Source: Nostoc foliaceum FACHB-393
GTDB lineage: Bacteria; Cyanobacteriota; Cyanobacteriia; Cyanobacteriales; Nostocaceae
Direction of reading: 5' to 3'
Length of the DNA: 64,000 bases
Assembly (NCBI RefSeq): GCF_014698505.1
Contig: NZ_JACJTD010000034.1
Location: 20,851-84,850, forward strand
Part shown: positions 35,582 to 43,751 of the stretch, piece by piece
Layout of the letters: each line of letters opens with the position of its first letter
Numbering within the stretch: the stretch's first letter is position 1
The notes under the pieces: model-generated
The model's input: only the letters and a program-made list of their open reading frames with translations
Databases searched by the model: none
What the model was told of the DNA's origin: nothing
Position numbers and translations under genes: made by a program

Positions 35582-36010
35582 TTATTCTGCGATCGCTCCA
35601 TCCAGTCCACTAAGAGATGCAGTTTTAGTATTCTCACTAGCTGATTCTTTTGGAGTCGCCCTTAAGCGTGTTGCTGTGCTTTTACGAATGCGATCGCTTT
35701 TGCGAACAGCACCCGCCATTTCATATTCACGGCTATCTTTGCCGTATTTAAAAGCAACTCCAATGAGCATTTTCTCAGTTAGGTCACTTAAACTTTTGTC
35801 CAATTCATTCATTTCAGTTCTAGAAGAGTCAATCACGGCTAGAGCAGTATTATAAGCATCTATCTTGGTACGGTATTGCTGAATTAGTTGTGCCATGCTT
35901 TCCAAGTTGCGCCCATCCCCAAAATCCATAGTAGGATCAATGGCTTTAAGTCCCGCCGTTCTTAATTCAGCTTTTTCTAAAACGCGATATGTACGTTTTT
36001 GACTAGGCAT
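35582..36010 (-). CDS. Small coiled-coil protein, paralogue of 13731-14123
   Basis: A 142-residue protein that parallels the one at 13.7 kb along its length: MPSQKRTYRVLEKAELRTAG against MPRKKRSSPVLEKTEQKVIG, a shared MDFGD/LDFGD, a helical middle, then the almost identical block KYGKDSREYEMAGAVRKSDR and a basic IRKSTATRLRATPK tail. The C-terminus is extended by about 12 residues. No known domain. Gene-sense, it is preceded 127 bases upstream by a 21-bp tandem array, as is its paralogue. A DNA-binding or nucleoid-related role is possible from the basic tail, but not shown. Confidence 0.85.
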   Translation of the reverse strand: MPSQKRTYRVLEKAELRTAGLKAIDPTMDFGDGRNLESMAQLIQQYRTKIDAYNTALAVIDSSRTEMNELDKSLSDLTEKMLIGVAFKYGKDSREYEMAGAVRKSDRIRKSTATRLRATPKESASENTKTASLSGLDGAIAE

Positions 36011-36137
36011 AAATGTATCCCTTTCATTCTGCTTTAGAGCCAGTTTGCCTTATTAAAGCTGGATTTTAGCTCAGTGAAGTCCTCATAAATTAGTATCCGA
36101 AGTGATGTAAATATCAGTAATTGTCGCAAAAATAATG

Positions 36138-36277
36138 ATTTTGTTGATGAACAGGATGATTTTGTTGATGAACAGAATGATTTTGTTGATGAACAGAATA
36201 ATTTTGTTGATGAACAGGATGATTTCGTTGATGAACAGAATGATTTTGTTGATGAACAGGATAATTTTGTTGATGAA
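36138..36277. repeat. Tandem array, six full and one partial 21-bp units
   Basis: Six full contiguous units and a partial one, each with the dyad TGTTGATGAACA (four-base arms around four bases); there are no spacers. Units differ at a few bases (GGATG, GAATG, GAATA, TTTCG). In the direction of the gene at 35582-36010 the core reads CTGTTCATCAACAAAA, which shares CTGTT and CAACA with the units at 13340-13570. The array ends 127 bases before that gene's start. Confidence 0.95.
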
Positions 36278-36296
36278 AATTGCCATTTTATACTTG

Positions 36297-36325
36297 CCTC
36301 GTTCCCAGTGTCCAACTGGGAATGC
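36297..36325. repeat. Dispersed palindrome, CCTCGTTCCCA family
   Basis: CCTCGTTCCCAGT, a short loop, ACTGGGAATGC. It is the third copy of this palindrome type in the window, immediately distal to the 21-bp array. Confidence 0.7.
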
Positions 36326-36363
36326 GATCAACTTGGCTCTGCCTCCCGTCAAAGCAGGATACA

Positions 36364-36441
36364 GAGTTTACGTGAGGTACACCCACACCCGTAGGGGCAC
36401 GGCATTGCCGTGCCCCTACACTTCGTGATGTAATGTTGTAC
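36364..36441. repeat. Truncated TATAGCGGTTC-family element
   Basis: It starts inside the left arm (GAGTTTACGTGAGGTAC), contains the central palindrome in the form GGGGCACGGCATTGCCG and stops in the right arm at GTTGTAC, without either terminal repeat. A short duplication (ACACCCACACCC) is present in the left arm. Confidence 0.78.
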
Positions 36442-36706
36442 TATAAAATTGGCTATAATCGCATTTTTCAGTTGCAAAAGAAAACTGCTGTAAGTGCGAT
36501 CGCTTAGAAACTAAACCAGATAATTCTACAGTCTAAAGTGATACAAAAGTTATAACTTGGCAATGTCTAAAACAGTACGAATCATTGACGAGCCAAGTAT
36601 ATACACAATACAATTATTGTAGTAGAACCTCACGATAGAGTTAATTCAAATCATTTTCCCAGAGAATAATAAACAAGCAATATTAAAGATAATTTGGACA
36701 AAAAAA

Positions 36707-37060
36707 ATGAACGCCAAAATTATTGCTTTCTTGGGGATTACGGCAGCCTTTGCAAACTTAGGAAGCCAAGTCTACGCACAGTTACCAGCATCAAGCTCAA
36801 ATCCAGGGCAATACAGATTAACTGGTGATTCTTTAGTTGGAATTGATCATAGAACAGCCCAAGATGACTTTAGAAGCTTTTTTGAGCAAACTAATCCAGC
36901 AAGCATTTCCAACAATAATAGAAGAAACAATAAAACTCCAGTCAGAATACAGTTTAACGAATCATTATCACAGCCCGACACTTCTGTTTTCTTAACACCG
37001 GCTCAGTCTGGAAGTGACAATGATGGATTGCAAGTACAGTTGGATCTGGGGAGAGAATAA
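36707..37060 (+). CDS. Small secreted hypothetical protein
   Basis: The 117-residue product has a Sec signal (MNAKIIAFLGITAAFANLGS) cleaved near VYAQ. The mature part is short, polar and Asn/Ser/Gln-rich (NPASISNNNRRNNKTPVR) with no cysteines or known motif. It is likely periplasmic or released. Family unknown. It stands alone, with its 3' end six bases before a MITE-like element. Confidence 0.65.
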   Translation: MNAKIIAFLGITAAFANLGSQVYAQLPASSSNPGQYRLTGDSLVGIDHRTAQDDFRSFFEQTNPASISNNNRRNNKTPVRIQFNESLSQPDTSVFLTPAQSGSDNDGLQVQLDLGRE

Positions 37061-37065
37061 TCAGG

Positions 37066-37348
37066 TATAAAGTTCTCGTTTACGCGAGGTACACCCATAG
37101 AGGCACGGCAGTGCCCATTGGTGTCAACTTAACGTGAAAACCTTGTCAAAAACTGATATTCAGTTCTCTAGCTTCTTATCACGATCTGCGTTACCCCACC
37201 CTAACCCTCCCCTTATAAAGGGGAGGGAACGAGATTTGTTTTTTCCCCCCTTTCCAAGGGGGGATTAAGGGGGGTAAAACGCTTGTAGAATAAGCAGCAT
37301 TTGAGCTTAAGTTGACACCAATGGGCACTGCCGTGCCCCTACACCTCT
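37066..37348. repeat. TATAGCGGTTC-family element split by a nested insertion
   Basis: The left arm (37066-37116: TATAAAGTTCTCGTTTACGC and half the central palindrome) and right arm (37323-37348) belong to one MITE-like element. The central palindrome is split by a 206-bp element at 37117-37322. The right arm decays soon after ACACCTC. The remaining stretch to 37617 holds ATTCGTAATTCG-type short repeats and no gene. Confidence 0.75.
37117..37322. repeat. Nested 206-bp inverted-repeat element
   Basis: It begins ATTGGTGTCAACTTAA and ends with the exact complement TTAAGTTGACACCAAT. The flanking GGCAGTGCC and GGCACTGCC are consistent with a 9-bp target duplication inside the host palindrome. Inside are the Nostoc repeats CCCTCCCCTTATAAAGGGG and CCCCCCTTTCC. 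There is no coding capacity, so it would need a transposase from elsewhere. Confidence 0.75.
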
Positions 37349-37617
37349 TAGAATAATTCGTAATTCGTAATTTGTAATTCGTAATTACGCTCGTTCGGTC
37401 TTGGCGTGCCGTAGGCAAGACTCGCTACCGCTGCGCTAACGTAATTCGTAATTAAGAGGGTACAGAGCAAGTTAATACAACGGCGGTTTTTGCTGCTTAT
37501 CCTACGTCCCCTACGATCAAAAAGTTTCGCATCTTACTAAATCTGCCTTCCTGAGTCGCTAATTGTGCAATCATTTTGCAGTAGAATTAATCGTCTAGAT
37601 AAGAGGAGGGCTTTGAG

Positions 37618-38970
37618 ATGACTCGTGTCATCATTGTGCGCCACGGTCAAAGCGGTTATAACACCGAGCGGCGTATTCAGGGACGCACTGATGCGTCAAC
37701 ATTAACCGAGAAAGGTCATAACGATGCCAGTAAAGTTGGCAAAGCCCTCAGCAATATCTTATTTAATGCTATTTACAGCAGTCCTCTGCAACGAGCAAAA
37801 CACACAGCAGATATTATTCATAGTGAGTTAGCTACTAATCCTGAACAATCTGCTGTAATCCAAGTTTCTGATTTGCTGCTAGAAATCGACTTACCCTTAT
37901 GGGAAGCACTACTGACTGCGGAAGTTAAGCAGAAATTTGCCGAAGACTACCGCACTTGGCATCAACGCCCCGACGAACTGCGGATGCTGCTAAATGATGC
38001 ACAAGGGACAAGAGAACATTTTCCAGTTCTTGCTTTATACGAACAAGCACGGCAGTTTTGGCAAGAAACTTTGTCTCACCATCAAGGCGAAACTATTCTC
38101 ATAGTGGGACATAACGGAATTAATCGCGCCCTCATTAGCACAGCCTTGGGAATTCCTCCAAGTCGCTATCATTCAATACAGCAATCTAACTGTGGCATCA
38201 CCGTACTAAACTTTGCTGGGGGATTGGGCGAACCAGTCCAACTAGAATCCTTAAATCAGACGCAACACACTGGGGAAAGTCTACCCTCATTGCGACCCGA
38301 TCATCAAGGAATAAGGTTGTTACTAGTGCGTCACGGCGAAACTGAATGGAATCGCCAAACTAGGTTTCAAGGGCAAATTGATGTCCCCCTCAACGACAAC
38401 GGTAGACAACAGTCGCAAAAAGCAGGCGAATTTCTCCAAGAAGTAGCGATTGATTTTGCTGTTAGTAGCCCAATGCTGCGCCCTAAAGAAACAGCAGAGA
38501 TTATCTTAAAACAACATCCTAATGTAAAGTTAGACTTGCAAGATGGTCTAAGAGAAATCAGCCACGGACTCTGGGAAGGAAAATTAGAAACTGAAATAGA
38601 GCAAGAATTTCCCGGAGAGTTGCAGCGCTGGCGGTTAGTACCAGCCGAAGTGCAAATGCCTGAAGGCGAAAATTTGCAAGAGGTGTGGGAACGCAGCGTT
38701 GCAGCTTGGCAATCAATTGTACAAACCGCATCAACTAATCAATTCAAAACCGTATTAGTAGTAGCTCACGACGCAACTAATAAAACCTTACTTTGTCACA
38801 TTCTCGGTTTATCGCTAGAAAATTTCTGGAATTTCCGTCAGGGTAATGGCGCAGTCAGCGTTATCGACTACCCTTCTGGAATAGATGGTTTACCAGTATT
38901 GCAAGCGATGAACATTACCGCTCATTTTGGTGGAGGCGTACTAGATAAAACAGCAGCAGGGGCATTGTAA
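37618..38970 (+). CDS. Two-domain histidine phosphatase (phosphoglycerate mutase superfamily)
   Basis: The 450-residue product consists of two complete histidine phosphatase domains. Domain 1 starts at residue 4 with IIVRHGQSGYNTERRIQGR and has IVGHNGINRAL; domain 2 (from about 232) has LLVRHGETEWNRQTRFQGQ, LREISHGLWEG and VVAHDATNKTL. Both phospho-accepting histidines and both second histidines are kept, so both domains may be active. Single-domain relatives include phosphoserine phosphatase and fructose-2,6-bisphosphatase; the substrate here is not determined by sequence. GAGGAGGG before the ATG supports the start. Confidence 0.9.
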   Translation: MTRVIIVRHGQSGYNTERRIQGRTDASTLTEKGHNDASKVGKALSNILFNAIYSSPLQRAKHTADIIHSELATNPEQSAVIQVSDLLLEIDLPLWEALLTAEVKQKFAEDYRTWHQRPDELRMLLNDAQGTREHFPVLALYEQARQFWQETLSHHQGETILIVGHNGINRALISTALGIPPSRYHSIQQSNCGITVLNFAGGLGEPVQLESLNQTQHTGESLPSLRPDHQGIRLLLVRHGETEWNRQTRFQGQIDVPLNDNGRQQSQKAGEFLQEVAIDFAVSSPMLRPKETAEIILKQHPNVKLDLQDGLREISHGLWEGKLETEIEQEFPGELQRWRLVPAEVQMPEGENLQEVWERSVAAWQSIVQTASTNQFKTVLVVAHDATNKTLLCHILGLSLENFWNFRQGNGAVSVIDYPSGIDGLPVLQAMNITAHFGGGVLDKTAAGAL

Positions 38971-39104
38971 AAAAATTAAAAGTTATGAGTTAGGAGTGAA
39001 AAATTATGAGTGATGAATAAAGTTAGAAGTGATGGGCGAGAAACAAATAACTTCTAACTCCTAACTCATAACTCCTAACCCCTAACTTATAACTAAAAAG
39101 CTTT

Positions 39105-40448
39105 ATGACTGAACTGCTGCAAAAAGTACGGGTGATTGACCCAGTTTCGGAAATTGATGAACTCTTTGATGTGCTGATTGCTGATGGTTATATCCAAACA
39201 GTGGCTTCGCACATTGCTGATATCAGTCCCGATACTCAAATCAGAGATTGTCAGGGATTAGTTCTTGGCCCTGGGTTAGTGGATTTGTACAGCCACTCCG
39301 GTGAACCAGGATTTGAAGAACGGGAAACCCTCTTGTCTTTCTTACAAGCTGCTGCTGCTGGCGGCTTTACCAGAGCTAGTATTTTACCCGATACATCCCC
39401 AGTTATTGATAACCCTGCGCTTGTAGCACAGTTGCAGCAGAGGAGAGAGGGACATGGGGGACATGGGGGACAAGGGGGACATGGGGGACAAGGGGGACAT
39501 GGGGGACATGGGGGACATGGGGGGAATTTTTCTCTCTTGTCTTCTCCTCTTCCTCTACTTTATATTTGGGGTGCTATCACCCTAGATATTGCTGGGAAGC
39601 AAATGACGGAATTGGCAGATTTGGCATCTGCTGGAGTTGTTGGTTTTAGCGATGGTGAGCCACTGGAGAATTTGGCGCTGGTGGGGCGAGTGTTAGAGTA
39701 TGTCCAGCCGTTGGGTAAACCAGTAGCATTTTGGCCTAGCGATCGCCAATTAACAGCAAATGGTGTAATGAGAGAAGGGGCAGATGCTCTGCGTTTTGGT
39801 TTACCCCCAATACCCGCCAGTGCAGAAACTAGTGCGATCGCAGCTCTGTTAGAATTGGTTGCAGCTATCGGTACACCAGTCCACATTATGCGCGTCTCCA
39901 CATCTCGCAGCGTGGAACTAATCGCTTCAGCCAAAGCTGCTGGTTTACCCATCACCGCCAGCACCACCTGGATGCACCTTTTACTTGATACAAAAGCAGT
40001 TAAGAGTTATAACACTAGCTTGCATTTAGACCCGCCTTTAGGAAAACCCAGTGATGTGGCGGCGTTGCGTGCAGGAGTGCGTGCGGGTGTGATAGATGCG
40101 ATCGCGATTGATCACACACCCTACAGCTACGAAGAAAAAGTCCAAGCCTTTGCCGAAGCACCAGCCGGGGCAATTGGTTTAGAGTTAGCATTACCTTTGC
40201 TGTGGCAATATCTCGTTGAAACTGAGGAATTTACAGCTTTAGAATTATGGCGGGCATTGAGTACTAGTCCAGCAGCATGTTTGGGGCAAAAACTCAGTGC
40301 GATCGTACCTCATCAACCAGCAGAACTTACTTTATTTGATCCCCAGCAAACCTGGAAAGTTGAACGAAAAAGTCTTTACACACTTTCCCAAAATACACCT
40401 TGGTTAGGACAACAGTTGAAGGGTCAGGTTGTGCAAACTTGGCGTTGA
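39105..40448 (+). CDS. Dihydroorotase-like protein with degenerate metal site
   Basis: A 447-residue amidohydrolase of the type I dihydroorotase group (LGPGLVDLYSHSGEPGFEE, AGVVGFSDGEPL, IDHTPYSYEEK). The canonical DxHxHxREPG reads DLYSHSGEPG (60-69), so the first metal His is Tyr and the substrate Arg is Gly. The mid-protein histidine positions also look replaced (AFWPSDRQL, VHIMRVST), while the final Asp is kept. It is therefore possibly a non-catalytic partner, as known for some aspartate transcarbamoylase complexes; a real PyrC would be elsewhere. A Gly-His-Gly repeat (about residues 116-139) interrupts the N-terminal third. Confidence 0.8.
   Translation: MTELLQKVRVIDPVSEIDELFDVLIADGYIQTVASHIADISPDTQIRDCQGLVLGPGLVDLYSHSGEPGFEERETLLSFLQAAAAGGFTRASILPDTSPVIDNPALVAQLQQRREGHGGHGGQGGHGGQGGHGGHGGHGGNFSLLSSPLPLLYIWGAITLDIAGKQMTELADLASAGVVGFSDGEPLENLALVGRVLEYVQPLGKPVAFWPSDRQLTANGVMREGADALRFGLPPIPASAETSAIAALLELVAAIGTPVHIMRVSTSRSVELIASAKAAGLPITASTTWMHLLLDTKAVKSYNTSLHLDPPLGKPSDVAALRAGVRAGVIDAIAIDHTPYSYEEKVQAFAEAPAGAIGLELALPLLWQYLVETEEFTALELWRALSTSPAACLGQKLSAIVPHQPAELTLFDPQQTWKVERKSLYTLSQNTPWLGQQLKGQVVQTWR
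39450..39521 (+). repeat. In-frame 9-bp tandem repeat inside the dihydroorotase-like gene
   Basis: Eight copies of GGACATGGG or GGACAAGGG, which encode Gly-His-Gly or Gly-Gln-Gly. The unit length keeps the frame open. Similar GGGGGACA-type low-complexity DNA is common between genes in Nostoc, so this looks like repeat expansion within a surface loop. Confidence 0.9.
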
Positions 40449-40511
40449 AAAATGTAAAACAATCATCACTTTTTTTATAATTCCTCCTCCTCTGTTTGTT
40501 CTATCTAAGTC

Positions 40512-40536
40512 ACCAGAGGCGGCTTTTGCCTCTGGT
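40512..40536. terminator. Bidirectional terminator hairpin
   Basis: ACCAGAGGC, a 7-base loop with TTTT, GCCTCTGGT. It lies between the convergent dihydroorotase-like gene and arsI, 64 bases after one stop and 23 bases after the other, so it can serve both transcripts. Confidence 0.7.
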
Positions 40537-40558
40537 AATACTTTGCAGTAGGTTTACT

Positions 40559-41014
40559 CTAAGAACAACACGGCTTATTAACAGTCTTAACTACCCCAGC
40601 CGAATTAACTGTAGTCACCAAATTCTTTTCTGGCGCTGTATCTTCCACCTTCACCACAAAAACTTCCCAACGGTTACCATCTGGATCTGTTACCCAAACT
40701 TTATCTTGCAAAGCATAGCAACAATCAGTGTTGCCCTCGGTAAACAATGCTAGTCCTGCCTCCGTAAACCTTTGGATAGCAGATTCTACTTCTTGTGTAC
40801 TTTCAACTTGTACACCTAAATGAGACAATGCACCACCAGCCTGGACACTAGGAGCCAGATTTAATGTCAAATTTAACGCTGGGCTAGGAATATCAAACTT
40901 AGCGTAGTCATCTTTATACTTCACAGGTTCCACGCCAAACATTGCCCGATAAAATGTCACAGATTTTTCAATGTCAGTAACATTCAAAGCTATATGAGTC
41001 TTCAGCAGTGCCAT
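40559..41014 (-). CDS. arsI: ArsI-type C-As lyase / CadI family metalloenzyme
   Basis: A 151-residue VOC-fold enzyme. It starts MALLKTHIALNVTDIEKSVTFY; His7, His65 (LSHLGVQ) and the Glu in NRWEVFVV correspond to the iron ligands, and the Cys98-Cys99 pair in NTDCCYAL is the arsenical-binding thiol pair of ArsI. The tail ends KPCCS. ArsI splits the C-As bond of trivalent methyl- and aromatic arsenicals with oxygen. It is the last gene of the arsenic operon. ATG 41014 is chosen with AAGGAGC before it; upstream in-frame residues come from the MITE at 41029-41136. Confidence 0.92.
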   Translation of the reverse strand: MALLKTHIALNVTDIEKSVTFYRAMFGVEPVKYKDDYAKFDIPSPALNLTLNLAPSVQAGGALSHLGVQVESTQEVESAIQRFTEAGLALFTEGNTDCCYALQDKVWVTDPDGNRWEVFVVKVEDTAPEKNLVTTVNSAGVVKTVNKPCCS

Positions 41015-41028
41015 AATTTTGCTCCTTG

Positions 41029-41136
41029 TATAGCGTTCTCGTTTACGTGAGGTATACACCCGTAGGGGCACGGCACTGCCGTGCCCTTACACCTCGTGAT
41101 GTAATGTTGTACCGCATCTGAATGGGAACCGCTATA
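41029..41136. repeat. Full TATAGCGGTTC-family element inside the arsenic operon
   Basis: A 108-bp copy with both ends, left TATAGCGTTCTCGTTTACG and right GGGAACCGCTATA, plus the central palindrome. It fills most of the 191-bp gap between acr3 and arsI and ends 15 bases before the arsI start, but spares its AAGGAG ribosome site. Confidence 0.85.
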
Positions 41137-41205
41137 AGATTATTAAATATTATTCCTAATCCCTAATTACGAATTACGTTAGCGCAGCGGTAGCGTCATT
41201 ACAAA

Positions 41206-42348
41206 TTAGCAATTACAACGTGGATCTCGCAATGTTGCCTTTTCCGGTTCTCGTGGGAACCAGGCGGCGGTTCGCTTACAAACCTCAACCAGCATCAACA
41301 TTACTGGGACTTCGATTAAAACGCCTACCACTGTAGCAAGTGCAGCACCAGAATTTAAGCCAAACAGCATTACGGCTGTAGCGATCGCAACTTCAAAGTG
41401 ATTGCTAGCTCCAATTAATGCTGCGGGTGCGGCATCCTCATAAGATATATTCAGCTTTAAGGCTGCCACATAACTAATCAAGAAAATAAAATTAGTTTGG
41501 ATGAATAGTGGCACGGCAATTAACAAGATGTGCAAGGGATTGCTAACAATCAATTCACCCTTAAACGCAAACAGCAAAATCAAAGTAATCAGCAGAGCGG
41601 TAATAGCAATTGGACTGAGATACTTGATAAATCTCCGTTCAAACCAGTCTTTACCTTTGTATTTGAAAATCCAATAACGGCTATACATTCCTGCCACTAA
41701 TGGCAAGCCGACATAAATCAGTACTGACAAAACAATTGTTTGCCACGGCACTATTAAATCATTGGCTGCCAGTAACCACCTGCCTAAAGGTGCATACAAA
41801 AACAGCATCGTCAGAGAATTAACTGCCACCATCACCAAAGTGTGTCCCTGATTGCCATAGGAAAGATAACCCCACAGCAACACCATTGCAGTACAAGGAG
41901 CAATTCCCAGTAAAATCGTACCAGCAATGTAAGAATTAGCGATCGCTACTTCGTCACCACGAATTAATTCTGTGCCCGCAATTAACGGACGGAACAACCA
42001 ACCTAAGAAAAACTGGGCAAATACCACCATAGTGAATGGTTTAATCAACCAATTCACCACCAAAGTCAGAATAACTGGTTTTGGGGCACGGATAGCATTT
42101 GCAGCTTGAGTAAAATCTATTTTTACCATGATGGGATACATCATGAAAAACAGACATACTGCAATGGGAATTGACACTTGATAGATACTCAACGCATCCA
42201 GCGTCACCGCCACCTGTGGAAATAATCTTCCTAGAGCAATTCCCGCCAAGATGCACAGAAACACCCAAACGGTGAGGTATCTTTCAAAAAAACTGAGATT
42301 ACTCCCTGCTTGTGCTGGGGCTGTATTCACTTGCGGATTCCTACTCAT
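41206..42348 (-). CDS. acr3: Acr3 arsenite efflux permease
   Basis: A 380-residue membrane transporter with about ten helices that exports As(III) using the proton gradient. Recognisable Acr3 features are MYPIMVKIDF, the loop GIAPCTAMVLLWGYLSYG with the conserved Cys, and NHFEVAIA near the end. It lies 58 bases downstream of arsJ and upstream of arsI on the same strand. The last residues (RDPRCNC) include two cysteines in a short tail. Confidence 0.94.
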   Translation of the reverse strand: MSRNPQVNTAPAQAGSNLSFFERYLTVWVFLCILAGIALGRLFPQVAVTLDALSIYQVSIPIAVCLFFMMYPIMVKIDFTQAANAIRAPKPVILTLVVNWLIKPFTMVVFAQFFLGWLFRPLIAGTELIRGDEVAIANSYIAGTILLGIAPCTAMVLLWGYLSYGNQGHTLVMVAVNSLTMLFLYAPLGRWLLAANDLIVPWQTIVLSVLIYVGLPLVAGMYSRYWIFKYKGKDWFERRFIKYLSPIAITALLITLILLFAFKGELIVSNPLHILLIAVPLFIQTNFIFLISYVAALKLNISYEDAAPAALIGASNHFEVAIATAVMLFGLNSGAALATVVGVLIEVPVMLMLVEVCKRTAAWFPREPEKATLRDPRCNC

Positions 42349-42406
42349 GGATTTAAGCCTGAAATTAAAAGCTAATTATTGGAGACAAGGAAGAATAACC
42401 AATGCC

Positions 42407-43669
42407 CTAATCTCCATCTCCAGCTTTCCAAGGAACTGCTTTGCTCGGTTCGGGATCGGGTAGCTTCAAAGAAATCAGTGCTGCTGCTAGTACAAAGAAC
42501 ATGGATGTCCACAGACAGCCAATCAAACCGAAAAACTGATATACCAAACCTGACAAAACAGTGCCAGCTAATCGACCACCAGAGTTTGCCATGTAATAAA
42601 AACCAACATTCAGTGCTACCTTGTCATCATCAGTAAAAGCCAACACTAGATAAGAGTGAACTGCTGAGTTGAAAGCAAACACTACACCAAAGATCAGGAG
42701 TCCGCCAACGATCGCAATATTTGCAGGTATATTTATTTGGAGAGCAAGAGCGATCGCAGCTGGAACTACTGTTAAAGTAAATGTCCAAAACTGGATGGTC
42801 TTTGATTCCGGTGGACGGCCAGAACCAAATCGTTGAATCAGTGTTGGCGCTAAGAATTGAACAAGTCCGTAGCCAATTACCCAACAAGCTAAAAATCCAC
42901 CAACCTGATAGAACGACCAACCTAAAATCTCCCGTAAGAATACTGGTAATGCCACAACAAACCAGATATCCCTAGAACCAAACAGAAAGAATCGGGCAGC
43001 TGAGAGAATGTTAATCTCTTGGCTCTTAGAAAAGAGTTGGCTAAACTTGACTTTCTTCTTAATTTTGCCCATCCCTTTAGGCAACAGTAGCCCAGTGAAC
43101 ATAATCAAGAACAGTCCCCCTGCCATAATCCACAGAGAATTGACGAAGCCAACCGAAGCCAGGAGGGCGCTACCGACAAAGAAGCCAACTCCCTTGAGAG
43201 CATTTTTAGAACCCGTTAGAACTGCTACCCACTTAAACAAAGACGACTGCGCATCTTGGGGAACTACCAACCGAATAGCGCTCTTAGAACTCATCTTGGT
43301 TAAGTCTTTGGCAATCCCAGAAAATGCCTGTGCCACCATCACATAACCGACTGCAATCCACTGCGCCCAATCTGGATTGAGCCATGAAAGCATCACCATT
43401 GAGAAGACCTGTAGCCCGATACCAGTGTAAAGAGTAACTTTTAGCCCTAACTGAGAACCAATCCAACCACCTAAAAAGTTTGTAATAACTCCAAAGACTT
43501 CATAGAACAGGAATAAGGAAGCAATTTGTAAAGGGGTATAGCCAATGTTGTTAAAGTAGAGCAACACCAGCATTCGCAAAGCACCATCAGTAATAGTGAA
43601 ACCCCAATAGGCAAGGGTTACGAGGATATAGTTTTTGAAATTGGCGCTAGAAGCTGTGGTAGAAGCCAT
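42407..43669 (-). CDS. arsJ: ArsJ organoarsenical (1-arseno-3-phosphoglycerate) efflux MFS transporter
   Basis: A 420-residue major facilitator with about 12 helices, lying between the GAPDH gene and acr3, which is the diagnostic context of ArsJ. Known chemistry: GAPDH makes 1-arseno-3-phosphoglycerate from arsenate, ArsJ exports it, and it breaks down outside to release arsenate. Typical segments are YWGFTITDGALRMLVLLYF at the N-terminus and FLFYEVFGVITNFLGGWIG. The gene ends 58 bases before acr3. Confidence 0.9.
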   Translation of the reverse strand: MASTTASSANFKNYILVTLAYWGFTITDGALRMLVLLYFNNIGYTPLQIASLFLFYEVFGVITNFLGGWIGSQLGLKVTLYTGIGLQVFSMVMLSWLNPDWAQWIAVGYVMVAQAFSGIAKDLTKMSSKSAIRLVVPQDAQSSLFKWVAVLTGSKNALKGVGFFVGSALLASVGFVNSLWIMAGGLFLIMFTGLLLPKGMGKIKKKVKFSQLFSKSQEINILSAARFFLFGSRDIWFVVALPVFLREILGWSFYQVGGFLACWVIGYGLVQFLAPTLIQRFGSGRPPESKTIQFWTFTLTVVPAAIALALQINIPANIAIVGGLLIFGVVFAFNSAVHSYLVLAFTDDDKVALNVGFYYMANSGGRLAGTVLSGLVYQFFGLIGCLWTSMFFVLAAALISLKLPDPEPSKAVPWKAGDGD

Positions 43670-43751
43670 GAGGGAAGAGGGAAGAGATTTAAACGCAAAG
43701 GAACGCAGAGTAAGCGCAGAGGCACGCAGAGTATTTCTGAATGAGAATCTT

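Larger units (their letters stand above)
36011..36706. other. Repeat-dense intergenic region
   Basis: This 696-bp gap between divergent genes contains the 21-bp array (36138-36277), a dispersed palindrome (36297-36325) and a truncated MITE-like element (36364-36441). The rest, 36445-36706, is AT-rich and should hold the promoter of the secreted protein gene. Open frames over the array (for example 36083-36352, minus) are only heptapeptide repeats. Confidence 0.7.

Noticed and set aside
36034..36428. Open frames over the second 21-bp array
   Set aside because: Same cause: seven-codon repeat; the products are low-complexity only.
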